Source: Legionella_C dresdenensis
GTDB taxonomy: Bacteria; Pseudomonadota; Gammaproteobacteria; Legionellales; Legionellaceae
Length of the DNA: 64,000 nucleotides
NCBI RefSeq assembly: GCF_042649825.1
Contig: NZ_JBHSAB010000014.1
Span: 62,001 to 126,000, forward strand
Reading direction: 5' to 3'
Positions 40,144 through 49,287 of this stretch are shown in pieces. Under the pieces are notes generated by a model, which was given only the letters and a program-made list of their open reading frames with translations, searched no databases and had not been told where the DNA came from. Position 1 is the stretch's first letter; each line of letters begins with the position of its first letter. Both the position numbers and the translations under genes were made by a program.

Positions 40144-40368
40144 CTACGCAGGAGAAATTATGCGATAAAAAACCGGCGGCAAAGCCGCACATTTAAAACA
40201 GCTGCTGCGGCAACTATTTTTTTCATCGCATTTGGCAATCACCCCTTTTCGCATCCAGAGATCAAGCATGGGCTGCAGGGTTTGGATATCAATGGCTAAT
40301 TCCCGGGCCAATTGCTGGTTACTGGCCACTTTTTCACGTACCAGATAATCACGGATGCGATATAGCAT
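40144..40368 (-). CDS. feoC: FeoC-like Fe-S winged-helix protein
   Basis: 74 aa. Winged helix YRIRDYLVREKVASNQQLAR with a C-terminal Cys cluster (KCDEKNSCRSSCFKC) as in FeoC, which tunes FeoB stability or activity. The start is the ATG at 40368 with GGAGGGCC just upstream, 20 bp inside the end of feoB. Small and easily missed. Last gene of feoABC. Confidence 0.8.
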   Translation of the reverse strand: MLYRIRDYLVREKVASNQQLARELAIDIQTLQPMLDLWMRKGVIAKCDEKNSCRSSCFKCAALPPVFYRIISPA

Positions 40369-42601
40369 AAGGCCCTCCATCAGGTGCGCTGCGATTACGG
40401 AGCCATGCGATAAATAACACAACCCCTGTAATCATTAGCCCGCACCATAGTAATGATTGTTCCGGGTGCTGGCTGAAGGTGCCGATTTGGTAGAAAATTA
40501 CCGCACAGGCATAGGCAAGCAGCAGCGACCAGGCCACTGAAAACCACATTAACCGGCGGCTCGCTTCCTGTCGAATCACTGCCATAGTTGATACACAGGG
40601 AATATACAATAAGATAAACAGCATATAGGCATAAGCGCCGATTTTACCATCAAAGCGCGCAGCCATCATGCCATAGACTGATTTCGACACCTCACTGTCA
40701 GGCGCACTGGCCTGAATGGGATTAATTAAAGCCTGCCCTAACTCGGCAAAATTGTGCGGCACCGACCAGCAAGCCTCTTTAAGCGAACCCCAGAAATCAA
40801 AGGCAACCGCTTGCGCGTGACTTAAATGCCCTAACTGGGCATACAGGGAATTCAACGTGCCAACGACAACTTCCTTGGCGAGCATCCCGGTTAACAAACC
40901 AACGGTTGCCGGCCAATTATCCTGATGTAACCCCATCGGAGAAAAAATCGGAGTCAGCCACTGTCCTGCAAGAGATAGAACTGAATGCGTATTCGCCTTA
41001 TCAGCGCTGAAACCGCCATCAATAGTCAGTGCGTTAAGACCGCCTAACAAAACACAAATTGGAATAATTAATCGCCCGGCGCGAATAATAAAGTGACGTA
41101 GCCTTAAGCCAGTTTCCCGGCACAGGCGTTTTAAAGAGGGTCGGTGGTAGGCTGGCAACTCCAGGATTAACGGCGAAGTCTGACCGCGCATTGAGGTTTT
41201 TCGTAACAGAAAACCGGTTAGTACTGCCATGGCTATGCCAATTAAATAAAGCGAAAAAACAATATTCTGGCCGCCGACCGGGAAAAATGCCGCAACAAAA
41301 ACCGCATAAATGGCCAGACGCGCACTGCATGACATAAACGGCGCCATCAATACTGTTAACAGGCGATCACGCTCGGAATCCAGCGTACGCGCTGCCATAA
41401 TCGCAGGTACATTGCAGCCAAACCCAACGATCATAGGTACAAAAGACTTACCGGGTAAGCCGAGCACCCGCATAATCTTATCCACAACAAACGCCGCCCG
41501 CGCCATATATCCCGATGCTTCAAGCAGCGATAAGAAGAAAAACATGGCGGCAATGACCGGAATAAAGGTCAGCGTGGTATTAATTCCAACCCCTATACCA
41601 TTTGCAACGATGGCAATAATCCACTGTGGGGTATGGATTTGAGACAATAACCAGGCGCTGCCTTGTACAAAGACGGCATCGGTGGCGATATCAAAAAAAT
41701 CCTGGAATGCGCCGCCTATGTTAATGGCAAATAAAAACATTAAATACATCACGCCCAAAAAGATCGGCAATGCCCAATAACGGTGCAACACAATACGATC
41801 AACACGAGCGGTAAAATGCTCGCTGGCATCACTGTTTTTCTTTTGTACTGCACTGACCAGCTGGTGTATATAACCATAACGGGCATCCGCAATACTGATA
41901 TCAGCATCAGCCGGACAGTCCAGCGCTGAGAGGTATTCTGCAGCGCCATCATCCAGCAGCGCCGTATCGCCTTCAATCGCCCGCCAGCTGGTATAATCGG
42001 CAACTGCCGGCAAGGCGGATTGATTATTAACCAGATAGGTCTGTAATAGCGATTGAATCCGGCTAATTTGCTCAGAAACGGCAAGAGGCATTGGCTCAGC
42101 AACATCCTGATGGCTGGCGATGCTTTTCAGCAAGGCTGAAATACCGGTTTTTTTATGGGCCTGGATAGGAATAACCGGGCAATTCAACTGTCGCGATAAT
42201 CGATTGACATCTATAGAAATTCCGCGCTGTTCGGCGATATCGATCATATTCAATGCAATAACAACCGGCTTGCCTAACTCCAGCAATTGGCTGGTCAGGT
42301 ATAAATGGCGCTCAAGATGGCAGGCATCAATAACATTAATAATCATATCAGCCGGCAAATCCTTGACTGCGCTGGCAGCAATCCGCTCATCCTGGCTTGA
42401 GCCCTGGCCAATTGCGGTCAGGGAATAAACACCCGGTAAATCAGTTACCAGGATATGCTGATGGCCAATGCTGAATCTGCCGGTTTTCTTTTCAACCGTA
42501 ACCCCGGGCCAGTTTCCTACCCGTTGGTTATCGCCAGTCAAGGCATTGAACAAGGTTGTTTTGCCGCAGTTAGGATTGCCTGCAAGTAATATATGGGTCA
42601 T
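40349..42601 (-). CDS. feoB: ferrous iron transporter FeoB
   Basis: 750 aa inner-membrane Fe(II) transporter. G domain: G1 GNPNCGKTTLFNALTG, G2/G3 VEKKTGRF and VTDLPGVYSL, G4 ALNMIDIAEQRG. The core with paired gates follows: YMARAAFVVDKIMRVLGLPG, SFVPMIVGFGCNVPAIMAAR, LTVLMAPFMSCSARLAIYAV. About 8-10 membrane helices. Overlaps feoA by 4 bp. Confidence 0.97.
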   Translation of the reverse strand: MTHILLAGNPNCGKTTLFNALTGDNQRVGNWPGVTVEKKTGRFSIGHQHILVTDLPGVYSLTAIGQGSSQDERIAASAVKDLPADMIINVIDACHLERHLYLTSQLLELGKPVVIALNMIDIAEQRGISIDVNRLSRQLNCPVIPIQAHKKTGISALLKSIASHQDVAEPMPLAVSEQISRIQSLLQTYLVNNQSALPAVADYTSWRAIEGDTALLDDGAAEYLSALDCPADADISIADARYGYIHQLVSAVQKKNSDASEHFTARVDRIVLHRYWALPIFLGVMYLMFLFAINIGGAFQDFFDIATDAVFVQGSAWLLSQIHTPQWIIAIVANGIGVGINTTLTFIPVIAAMFFFLSLLEASGYMARAAFVVDKIMRVLGLPGKSFVPMIVGFGCNVPAIMAARTLDSERDRLLTVLMAPFMSCSARLAIYAVFVAAFFPVGGQNIVFSLYLIGIAMAVLTGFLLRKTSMRGQTSPLILELPAYHRPSLKRLCRETGLRLRHFIIRAGRLIIPICVLLGGLNALTIDGGFSADKANTHSVLSLAGQWLTPIFSPMGLHQDNWPATVGLLTGMLAKEVVVGTLNSLYAQLGHLSHAQAVAFDFWGSLKEACWSVPHNFAELGQALINPIQASAPDSEVSKSVYGMMAARFDGKIGAYAYMLFILLYIPCVSTMAVIRQEASRRLMWFSVAWSLLLAYACAVIFYQIGTFSQHPEQSLLWCGLMITGVVLFIAWLRNRSAPDGGPYAISHP

Positions 42602-42825
42602 ACTCGCTCCAGCTCAAGATTTTCAGCTTCTTCCTTACGCAGAGTCAGTGCTGTGCCCCGCACTTCGATTTGCAGCGGGCAACCAAGAGGGGCAAGGCGA
42701 ATTACTGAAAACTCTACACCGCGGGTAATACCTAACGACAACAGACGCTTCCGATAAAGTATATCGGTAGCCCCGAAGTCTATCAGACGGACACGGTCGC
42801 CTTTCACTAATTCATTAATGCGCAT
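42598..42825 (-). CDS. feoA: ferrous iron transport protein FeoA
   Basis: 75 aa SH3-like cytoplasmic partner of FeoB. Sequence RLIDFGATDILYRKRLLSLG, then LAPLGCPLQIEVRGTALTLR, is typical. The start is the ATG at 42825 (MRINELVKGDRV); the frame is open 15 codons further to a TTG but without family support. First gene of feoABC, with a Fur box 38 bp upstream. Confidence 0.94.
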   Translation of the reverse strand: MRINELVKGDRVRLIDFGATDILYRKRLLSLGITRGVEFSVIRLAPLGCPLQIEVRGTALTLRKEEAENLELERV

Positions 42826-42862
42826 GGTTGAATCACAAAAGCAAAACGGAAATATTATAAAT

Positions 42863-42881
42863 GATATCAAGAATCATTCTC
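42863..42881 (-). promoter_or_regulatory. Fur box upstream of feoABC
   Basis: Minus-strand GAGAATGATTCTTGATATC matches 13 of 19 positions of the Fur consensus GATAATGATAATCATTATC (counted by eye). Position fits iron repression of feoABC. Confidence 0.65.
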
Positions 42882-42935
42882 ATTTGGAAGTGGTTTCTGC
42901 AGGTTATTTTGGATCTGGCTTTCTAACCTGTTTTT

Positions 42936-43282
42936 CCCTCTCCCCTACCCCTCTCCCGATACGGGAGAGGGATTTAAAACCCCACCGTCACTAAAGCTCC
43001 CTCTCCCGTATCGGGAGAGGGTTGGGGAGAGGGAGTTTACCCCCCACCGTCATTAAAGCCCTCTCTCCCGTACCGGGAGAGGGTTGAGGAGAGGGAATTT
43101 ACCCCCCCACCGCCACTGAAGTTCCCTCTCCCGTATCGGGAGAGGGTTGGGGAGAGGGAATTTAAACCCCCACCGCCACTAAAGCCCCCTCTCCCGTACC
43201 GGGAGAGGGTTGAGGAGAGGGAATTTACCCCCACCGCCACTAAAGCCCCCTCTCCCGTACCGGGAGAGGGTTGGGGAGAGGG
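42936..43282. repeat. tandem array of about six 62-bp palindromic units (family F)
   Basis: Each unit has a hairpin CTCTCCCGTAYCGGGAGAG, then GGTTGGGGAGAGGG (or GAGGA variant), then a spacer-like AATTTACCCCCACCGCCACT AAAG. Hairpins are at about 42951, 43009, 43072, 43126, 43188 and 43251. Spacer segments are nearly identical to each other, so this is a tandem repeat and not a CRISPR. It fills the interval between the feo promoter and the end of zapE. Confidence 0.9.
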
Positions 43283-43294
43283 TATTTAAATTTT

Positions 43295-44380
43295 CTACAA
43301 GCTCTGTGAAATCCTTCTCGGATGGCGGCGTTGATAATCTACAGACTGCATTTCTTTCAAACGGCTATAAGTTCGTTGAAAAGTCTGCAGCATTTCACCA
43401 TCCGTATAAAGCTCCTCCACAGGTACAGCTGCAGAAATCACTAAACGAATGCCGCGATCATACATTACGTCGATAAAATGAATTAATAAAATCGCGGCCA
43501 TTGTGTCATTTTTTCCCAACGCAGGGATATTACTCACAAAGACCGTATCAAAACGATCGGCAATTTCGAGATAATCCAGCTGGCTGCGAGGCTTGTTGCA
43601 AATGATAGTAAACTCAAACCAGATCGAACGCCCGCTGCATTGATTATAAACAATCTCACGATTCTGGACAGTGATTAAACCATCATGCTGTACTGCCTCC
43701 CCTTTGGTCACTAATACAAACTGCCTGTCCATAGTCAACGCCGCTTCTTCATCGAGCGGAGTGAGATACGTTTCCAGTAAAATTTCCCGTCCCAGACGGT
43801 AATCACGCTTTTCGCCCAAATTTAATACTTCGCAATGTGCTTTAATAGCAGCAATAGCAGGCAGAAACCGCGCGCGCTGCACGCCTTTCAGATAGAGATT
43901 ATCCGGGAGCGTATTGGAGGTCGCAACCAGAACAACGCCTTTGTCAAATATGGCTTGCAGCAGTTCTGCCAGGATCATGGCATAGGCGACATCTTCCACC
44001 AAAAACTCATCAAAACAGAGCAAGCGGGTTGAGGCAGCCAGCTCTTCCGCAATACGTTGCAGCGGGTTTTTCTGGCCTTGTAAGCGCCGGAGCCGGGCAT
44101 CTATTTGCTGCATGAAGTGATGGAAGTGAAAGCGTTTTTTCTGCTCAATGGCCACATAATCAAAAAACAAATCCATCAGAAAAGTCTTGCCGACACCGAC
44201 CTGACCATACAGATAAACCCCTTTGATTTCCTCCTGACGCAGCCAGGGCAGCCAGCGTTTTTTCGGTGCGGTTAATTGCACCGCCAGTCGTTGTAATGAG
44301 GAAAGCTGCTCACGCTGGACCGGATCATTTTCAATTTCGGCGTTTGCTACGGCGGCATCATATTGATCAAACAATGTCAT
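43295..44380 (-). CDS. zapE: cell division ATPase ZapE (AFG1-like)
   Basis: 361 aa P-loop ATPase that, in E. coli, acts at the division ring under stress. Walker A GVYLYGQVGVGKTFLMDLFF, Walker B TRLLCFDEFLVEDVA, sensor-like VLVATSNTLPDNLYLKGVQR, arginine region RARFLPAIAAIK, plus YLEIADRFDTVFVSNIPALG near the end. The start overlaps the preceding hydrolase stop by 4 bp. Confidence 0.94.
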   Translation of the reverse strand: MTLFDQYDAAVANAEIENDPVQREQLSSLQRLAVQLTAPKKRWLPWLRQEEIKGVYLYGQVGVGKTFLMDLFFDYVAIEQKKRFHFHHFMQQIDARLRRLQGQKNPLQRIAEELAASTRLLCFDEFLVEDVAYAMILAELLQAIFDKGVVLVATSNTLPDNLYLKGVQRARFLPAIAAIKAHCEVLNLGEKRDYRLGREILLETYLTPLDEEAALTMDRQFVLVTKGEAVQHDGLITVQNREIVYNQCSGRSIWFEFTIICNKPRSQLDYLEIADRFDTVFVSNIPALGKNDTMAAILLIHFIDVMYDRGIRLVISAAVPVEELYTDGEMLQTFQRTYSRLKEMQSVDYQRRHPRRISQSL

Positions 44381-45036
44381 TGAGAAAAACCTGCCTGCCT
44401 GATTATTGCCGCTATCGCTTCTTTTAATTCCAGTAATTTGCCATGAAAAAAATGACCAGTACCGGCAAAGCGGGTAATCGGCAACGGCGGTGAAAATTTC
44501 TCGCTAAATGCCTGCACTAACGACAAGGGCACCACATCATCGTCATCACCCTGGATAATGAACCAGGACGGTACCGGCTCAAATTCCTGATAGTCATAAT
44601 GATGTACTGGCGGCGCTATCGTTAGCAACAGCCTGGTACCAGCCTGAGCCGCAGAGCGCCAGGCGACATAAGAGCCAAATGAGAAACCGGCAAACACAAA
44701 TTCACTATCAGGCTGACGCTCTTTCCAGAGCGTCATTAATTGCAGCATGTCCTTACTCTCGCCTATCCCTTCATCGTATTGACCTTCTGAGTTTCCCACG
44801 CCGCGGAAATTAAAACGAACAGAGGGAATACCGGCATCCCGGAACGCTCTGGCCATTGTGGTGACCACTTTATTATTCATCGTTCCGCCTTGTAGCGAGT
44901 GCGGGTGCCCTAACAATGCAATGGTCTGGCTGGTAATAGCGTCCGGAACGGTCAGTATTGCTTCAAGCTGGCCAACTACGCCTTGAAACACAAAACCATG
45001 CTCACCCGGGCTGGTCAATTGCTCAATAGGTAACAT
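44377..45036 (-). CDS. alpha/beta-hydrolase, YheT/dienelactone-hydrolase-like
   Basis: 220 aa. Begins LPIEQLTSPGEHGFVFQG; ALLGHPHSLQGGTMNNKVVT and RFNFRGVGNSEGQYDEGIGE are the typical start of this bacterial subfamily. Nucleophile Ser in FAGFSFGSYVAWRSA, acid in IIQGDDDDVVPLSLV, His in GTGHFFHGKL. The start is the ATG at 45036; GTG at 45048 is possible. It is the upstream partner of zapE (4-bp overlap). Substrate unknown. Confidence 0.88.
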   Translation of the reverse strand: MLPIEQLTSPGEHGFVFQGVVGQLEAILTVPDAITSQTIALLGHPHSLQGGTMNNKVVTTMARAFRDAGIPSVRFNFRGVGNSEGQYDEGIGESKDMLQLMTLWKERQPDSEFVFAGFSFGSYVAWRSAAQAGTRLLLTIAPPVHHYDYQEFEPVPSWFIIQGDDDDVVPLSLVQAFSEKFSPPLPITRFAGTGHFFHGKLLELKEAIAAIIRQAGFSQ

Positions 45037-45227
45037 AATGATTTTCACTAATTCAGGATAAACAAAAATAATAACCGATCTTGCAATTTAATGCCCGTCC
45101 TTTATAAGATCAGAAGTGCGCCGACTGCTTCTGGCAGCGGCGACTTACAATCTAACATTCACATCTGGAGGACTTGATCGATGAGACAGGTACCTGTTTT
45201 TCCGTCTTTCACTACAGGAGAGGCGGC

Positions 45228-46016
45228 ATGAAAGCAACTGATTTCAAACGCAAAAAGCAGCTGCAGGAAAAAATCTGCGTATTAACCTGCTATGATTATC
45301 CATCTGCACGCATCATTTCTGAAACCGGCATTGATTGCGTTCTGGTTGGCGATTCGGTAGCAATGGCGGTACATGGTTACGATAATACCATTATGGCCTC
45401 GATGGAAATGATGGCGATGCACACTCAGGCTGTTGCCCGCGGATTAACCCAGCAATTTCTGATAGCTGACCTGCCCTTTCTTGGCCATCGCGCATCACAG
45501 GCTGAAACGGTTAATAACGTAAAACGGCTGCTGCAAGCAGGCGCCCATGCAGTAAAAATTGAAGGCGGCGATCCTGATACGTGCCAGACGATTCAGCATC
45601 TGGTAGCGTCGGGCGTACCGGTAATCGGGCATATAGGCCTGACACCGCAATCGGTGCATCAATTAGGCGGTTTTAAAATACAAGGTAAGGATAAGGAGCA
45701 GGCCGAGCAGTTATTGCAACAGGCTCACCAGCTTGAACAGGCCGGTTGCTGCGCGGTAGTGATTGAGTGCGTTCCACAGTCTGTTGCGGAAATGATTACC
45801 GTCAGCCTGACGATACCGACTATAGGCATCGGAGCAGGTGTTCATACTGACGGTCAAGTATTGGTCTGGCACGATATGCTTGGCATCCAAAATGAGTTCA
45901 GGCCGCGCTTTGTTAAACAATACGCACAGCTGAAAGAGCATATGGCTGCTGCCGTTAATGCGTATGTCGAACAGGTTCGGGCCGCTCATTTTCCTGAAGA
46001 AGAACATGCATTTTAA
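45228..46016 (+). CDS. panB: 3-methyl-2-oxobutanoate hydroxymethyltransferase
   Basis: First committed step of pantothenate synthesis (ketopantoate). 262 aa with CVLTCYDYPSARIISETGID, DSVAMAVHGYDNTIMASMEM (metal Asp), KIEGGDPDTCQTI and IGHIGLTPQSVHQLGGFKIQ, GIGAGVHTDGQVLVWHDMLG. The start at 45228 has AGGAGAGGCGGC upstream; the frame is open 18 codons further. Eleven bp before panC; together with coaD at the other end of the window this feeds CoA synthesis. Confidence 0.96.
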   Translation: MKATDFKRKKQLQEKICVLTCYDYPSARIISETGIDCVLVGDSVAMAVHGYDNTIMASMEMMAMHTQAVARGLTQQFLIADLPFLGHRASQAETVNNVKRLLQAGAHAVKIEGGDPDTCQTIQHLVASGVPVIGHIGLTPQSVHQLGGFKIQGKDKEQAEQLLQQAHQLEQAGCCAVVIECVPQSVAEMITVSLTIPTIGIGAGVHTDGQVLVWHDMLGIQNEFRPRFVKQYAQLKEHMAAAVNAYVEQVRAAHFPEEEHAF

Positions 46017-46027
46017 GGGAGACGACT

Positions 46028-46786
46028 ATGCAGATTTTTCATAATATGCAGGAATGGCAACAGGTCAGAAAATCAATTCCTTCTCAATCAACCATTGGTT
46101 TTGTACCCACCATGGGGAATTTGCATGCGGGGCATGCATTTCTTTACCAACGCTGCCGACAGGAAAATGATATAACGATTGCCAGCCTGTTTGTTAATCC
46201 TACTCAGTTTAATCGCAGTGATGATTATCAAAATTATCCCAGGACGCTGGAAGCGGATCTGACTTTATTGCGAAATCTTGGAGTCAATTATTGCCTGCTG
46301 CCGGATGAGCAGGCTATGTATCCTGATAGCTATCGATATCAACTGCAGGAAACAGAACTGTGCCAGCAAATGGAGGGCAAACATCGGCCCGGCCATTTTA
46401 ACGGCGTACTGACTGTTGTCATGAAACTGCTGAATCTGACCAAACCTGATAAAGCTTATTTTGGAGAAAAAGATTATCAACAGTTTTTATTGATTCGGGA
46501 TATGGTTTCTGCCTTTTTCATGGATATTCAGGTGATTCCCTGCCCGACCATTCGTGAATCAAGCGGGCTAGCGTATAGCTCTCGTAATAATCGATTAACG
46601 CCTGAGCAGCGATTAATCGCTGAGCAGTTTGCTGGTATATTCCAGCAAGCAAAACCCTGTGCTGCCATCCAGACTGAACTGGAACAAGCGGGAATTGCAG
46701 TTGAATACCTGGAGGAACATCAGGGCCGGCGGTTTATTGCGGTGACTATTGGTGATGTCAGGTTGATTGATAATTATCCTTTGTAG
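46028..46786 (+). CDS. panC: pantothenate synthetase
   Basis: Joins pantoate and beta-alanine using ATP. 252 aa, shorter than the E. coli enzyme (283) because the C-terminal dimer region is compact. Signatures: GFVPTMGNLHAGHAFLYQRC (HxGH), SLFVNPTQFNRSDDYQNYPR, GKHRPGHFNGVLTVVMKLLN, FGEKDYQQFLLIRDMV, RESSGLAYSSRNNRLTPEQR. panD, which supplies beta-alanine, is not in the window. Confidence 0.96.
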   Translation: MQIFHNMQEWQQVRKSIPSQSTIGFVPTMGNLHAGHAFLYQRCRQENDITIASLFVNPTQFNRSDDYQNYPRTLEADLTLLRNLGVNYCLLPDEQAMYPDSYRYQLQETELCQQMEGKHRPGHFNGVLTVVMKLLNLTKPDKAYFGEKDYQQFLLIRDMVSAFFMDIQVIPCPTIRESSGLAYSSRNNRLTPEQRLIAEQFAGIFQQAKPCAAIQTELEQAGIAVEYLEEHQGRRFIAVTIGDVRLIDNYPL

Positions 46787-46804
46787 CTTCTACTTTTAAG
46801 CCAA

Positions 46805-46868
46805 TGTAACCTGGGTAATGGTCCGCAGGGCCGAAACCCGGGTTTCACTTCGTTTCACCCAGGCTACA
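46805..46868. repeat. inverted-repeat element (TGTAACCTGGGT ... ACCCAGGCTACA)
   Basis: TGTAACCTGGGT at the left and ACCCAGGCTACA at the right with an inner AAACCCGGGTTT palindrome. Intergenic, between the convergent panC and ybdD ends. Confidence 0.6.
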
Positions 46869-46891
46869 ATTCATTGCTGTTAAGTTACGGA

Positions 46892-46917
46892 TGTCATTCC
46901 ACGAAGCGGGGATGACA
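46892..46917. repeat. dispersed palindrome family E
   Basis: TGTCATTCCACGAAGCGGGG ATGACA, related to the hairpin inside the MITE at 9937-10073, 7 bp after the ybdD stop. Confidence 0.65.
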
Positions 46918-46924
46918 CATTATC

Positions 46925-47095
46925 TCAGCAACAGCGGTTAATACCACTCCATTTCTTTTCCTGCTCGCGCTTGAAAAACAGTTTTCTATCGAGCGGCCTG
47001 ATATCGGGATGTGCGCGCTTATGATGATCCAGGTAGCGCTCATAGGCATCATCACCGGATACTTGTCGGATAAACCGCCATAGCATTGTGAACAT
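46925..47095 (-). CDS. ybdD: YbdD/YjiX family small protein
   Basis: 56 aa, easily overlooked because a longer open frame overlaps it. The protein starts MFTMLWRFIRQVSGDDAYER and continues YLDHHKRAHPDIRPLDRKLF, ending KKWSGINRCC, the invariant tail of the YbdD/DUF466 family. AGGATGAAGCG precedes the ATG. It starts 4 bp after the cstA stop, the standard cstA-ybdD pairing, and is thought to support the peptide/pyruvate carrier (family knowledge; mechanism not shown by sequence). Confidence 0.93.
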   Translation of the reverse strand: MFTMLWRFIRQVSGDDAYERYLDHHKRAHPDIRPLDRKLFFKREQEKKWSGINRCC

Positions 47096-47099
47096 CGCT

Positions 47100-49136
47100 T
47101 CATCCTGCCCTGCAGGAGGAGACTGTCGGGAGATTGTATGAGCGCCAGATATGAAGTGCAGAGATACGAAGCATATCGAATACGATCATCCATAACAATG
47201 CGATAAAAGCGATTGTCAGACAGGCATCAAGCTTGAGATTAAAAATTAACTGGGAGGCTATGCTTGATTTTTCCGGGCTCAACATACCTACTGCAAGCTT
47301 GCCGGATAAATCATTGGCTGCCGCTAAAAAACCGATACGGATATCATCACTGGTTACCTTCTCCCAAGCGGCTGTCGTTGTAATAATCAACAGCCATAAT
47401 AAGGGTAATCCGGTTACCCAGGCATATTTAAGCTTGTTTGTTTTTACCAGCACACCGGTTGCAACGCTCAATGCAATGGCTGCCAGCATTTGATTGGCAA
47501 TACCAAACATAGGCCACAGAATATTAACGCCGCCATGCGGATCAATCACACCGATGTAAAGGAAGTAGCCCCAGCCGGCGACAACCAGACTGCTGGTAAG
47601 AACGACGGATGGCATCCATGAGGTCTGGCCCATTTTCGGCCAGATATTACCCAAAATATCCTGCAGCATGAAACGGCCTACCCGGGTTCCGGCATCAAGC
47701 GTTGTCAAAATAAAAATCGCCTCGAACATGATGGCAAAGTGATACCACAAAGCCAGTAAATGTTCACCAAATGCACTGCCAAGAATGCTTGCCATCCCAA
47801 CTGCCAATGAAGGCGCTCCGCCAGTGCGGGCATAGAGACTTGCTTCACCCATTTGCCGGGCAAGAGCCTGCATATGTTCGGCTGAGACTGGAAACAGCTT
47901 TGCAAGAACCATTGCCGTTTCAGGAGGGAGAACGCCTGCAGGGGTATTTATGGCAAAAAATACACCTGGCTCCAGTACGGTTGCCGCAATCATTGCCATC
48001 AATGCGACAAAAGACTCCAGCAGCATACTGCCATAACCAATCATGCGGATATCACGCTCATTGGTGAGCAGCTTGGGGGTAGTGCCAGATGCGATTAGTG
48101 CATGGAAACCTGATATCGCACCGCAGGCGATAGTAATAAAAACGAAAGGAAATAATTTACCGCCAAATATTGGGCCTGCGCCATTAATAAACGGCGTTAA
48201 CGCCGGCATTTTAAGCGGAGGATTTAAAATAAGGATGGCGATTGCGAGTAGAGCAATTGTTCCCAGTTTAACAAAGGTGGATAAATAATCCCGTGGGGCG
48301 AGTAATAGCCAGACTGGTAAAATCGCTGCTGCCAGACCATAGGCAATGACGGAATATGCCAAAGTCAGTCCGTCATGGTTAAAAAATCCTTTAAGCGCCG
48401 GATTGTTGCTAATCCAGCTACCGCCGATAACCGAAAGAACCAGCAGGACTACGCCGATTGTCGACGCTTCCAGTACTCTTCCGGGCCGGATATGACGCAT
48501 ATAAATGCCGATAATCATGGCAATTGGAATAGTTGCCGCAACCGTCGAGGCTCCCCAAGGACTATGTTTCATCGCATTAACCACGACCAATCCCAGTACG
48601 GCAATGAGGATGATCATAATGGCAAAGGTGGCAATCATCGCAGCGGCGCCGCCGAGACGTCCTAACTGCTCCCGGGCAATCTGCCCCAGGCTTTTGCCAT
48701 CGTGGCGAGTTGAGAGAAAAAGCGTCACCATATCCTGGACGCAGCCGCCCAAGACTGCGCCAAACAGGATCCATAAGGTTCCGGGCAGGTAGCCAAATTG
48801 CGCTGCCAGTGTTGGTCCAACTAATGGGCCAGGCCCTGCTATCGCAGCAAAATGATGGCCAAAAACAACCCATTTATTGGTCGGCACAAAATCACGGCCA
48901 TTATCAAAGCGCACGGCCGGCGTTGCCCTGTTGCTGTCAATGACCAAGACTTTGGCCGCAATCCAGGCGGCGTAAAAACGATAGGCCAAGGTATAAACGC
49001 AGAGCGCCGCTACAATAAACCACATGGCATTAATTGTTTCACCGCGATTGACGGCGATGCCGCCGAGTAAGGCAGCGCCTGTGACAGCTATGGCTAGCCA
49101 GATAAATCGTTTAAACAGCCTGATCATGAAATCCAT
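47100..49136 (-). CDS. cstA: carbon starvation protein CstA (peptide/pyruvate carrier family)
   Basis: 678 aa, many membrane helices. Family marks: LAYRFYAAWIAAKVLVID, FVPTNKWVVFGHHFAAIAGP, GPLVGPTLAAQFGYLPGTLW and CVQDMVTLFLSTRHDGKSLG, later CGAISGFHALIASGTTPKLL. Members import peptides (E. coli CstA) or pyruvate (BtsT). An amino-acid-fed metabolism fits the organism type. Operon with ybdD. Confidence 0.95.
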   Translation of the reverse strand: MDFMIRLFKRFIWLAIAVTGAALLGGIAVNRGETINAMWFIVAALCVYTLAYRFYAAWIAAKVLVIDSNRATPAVRFDNGRDFVPTNKWVVFGHHFAAIAGPGPLVGPTLAAQFGYLPGTLWILFGAVLGGCVQDMVTLFLSTRHDGKSLGQIAREQLGRLGGAAAMIATFAIMIILIAVLGLVVVNAMKHSPWGASTVAATIPIAMIIGIYMRHIRPGRVLEASTIGVVLLVLSVIGGSWISNNPALKGFFNHDGLTLAYSVIAYGLAAAILPVWLLLAPRDYLSTFVKLGTIALLAIAILILNPPLKMPALTPFINGAGPIFGGKLFPFVFITIACGAISGFHALIASGTTPKLLTNERDIRMIGYGSMLLESFVALMAMIAATVLEPGVFFAINTPAGVLPPETAMVLAKLFPVSAEHMQALARQMGEASLYARTGGAPSLAVGMASILGSAFGEHLLALWYHFAIMFEAIFILTTLDAGTRVGRFMLQDILGNIWPKMGQTSWMPSVVLTSSLVVAGWGYFLYIGVIDPHGGVNILWPMFGIANQMLAAIALSVATGVLVKTNKLKYAWVTGLPLLWLLIITTTAAWEKVTSDDIRIGFLAAANDLSGKLAVGMLSPEKSSIASQLIFNLKLDACLTIAFIALLWMIVFDMLRISALHIWRSYNLPTVSSCRAG

Positions 49137-49287
49137 TTACCTTTAACGAATATTTGTTATATTTATTAACACAGTATCCGTTAATCAGGCAAGAATTTGC
49201 AATAGATTTCTTCAATCAAAGGAATGTTGGGCTTTTAATTCCCATAGCCCTCAAATTAAGGAATTAAATTTCTACATTTCACAACAT

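Noticed and set aside
40117..40299. Small plus-strand open frame opposite feoC
   Set aside because: Antisense to the FeoC Cys cluster region, which has clear family features.
43037..43240. Gly-rich minus-strand open frame inside the repeat array
   Set aside because: Its whole sequence is the repeat unit read in one phase, with no ribosome site or start outside the array.
42936..43282. CRISPR-like array
   Set aside because: The segments between the palindromes are nearly identical to each other, whereas CRISPR spacers differ; no cas genes are near. It is a tandem repeat.
46876..46935. Second MITE like 9937-10073
   Set aside because: The core palindrome is related, but the would-be right end lies in the conserved 3' codons of ybdD, so the apparent terminal repeat is accidental.
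46894..47193. 99-codon minus-strand open frame over the cstA end
   Set aside because: It overlaps cstA and ybdD in another phase; the ybdD frame carries the conserved family sequence.
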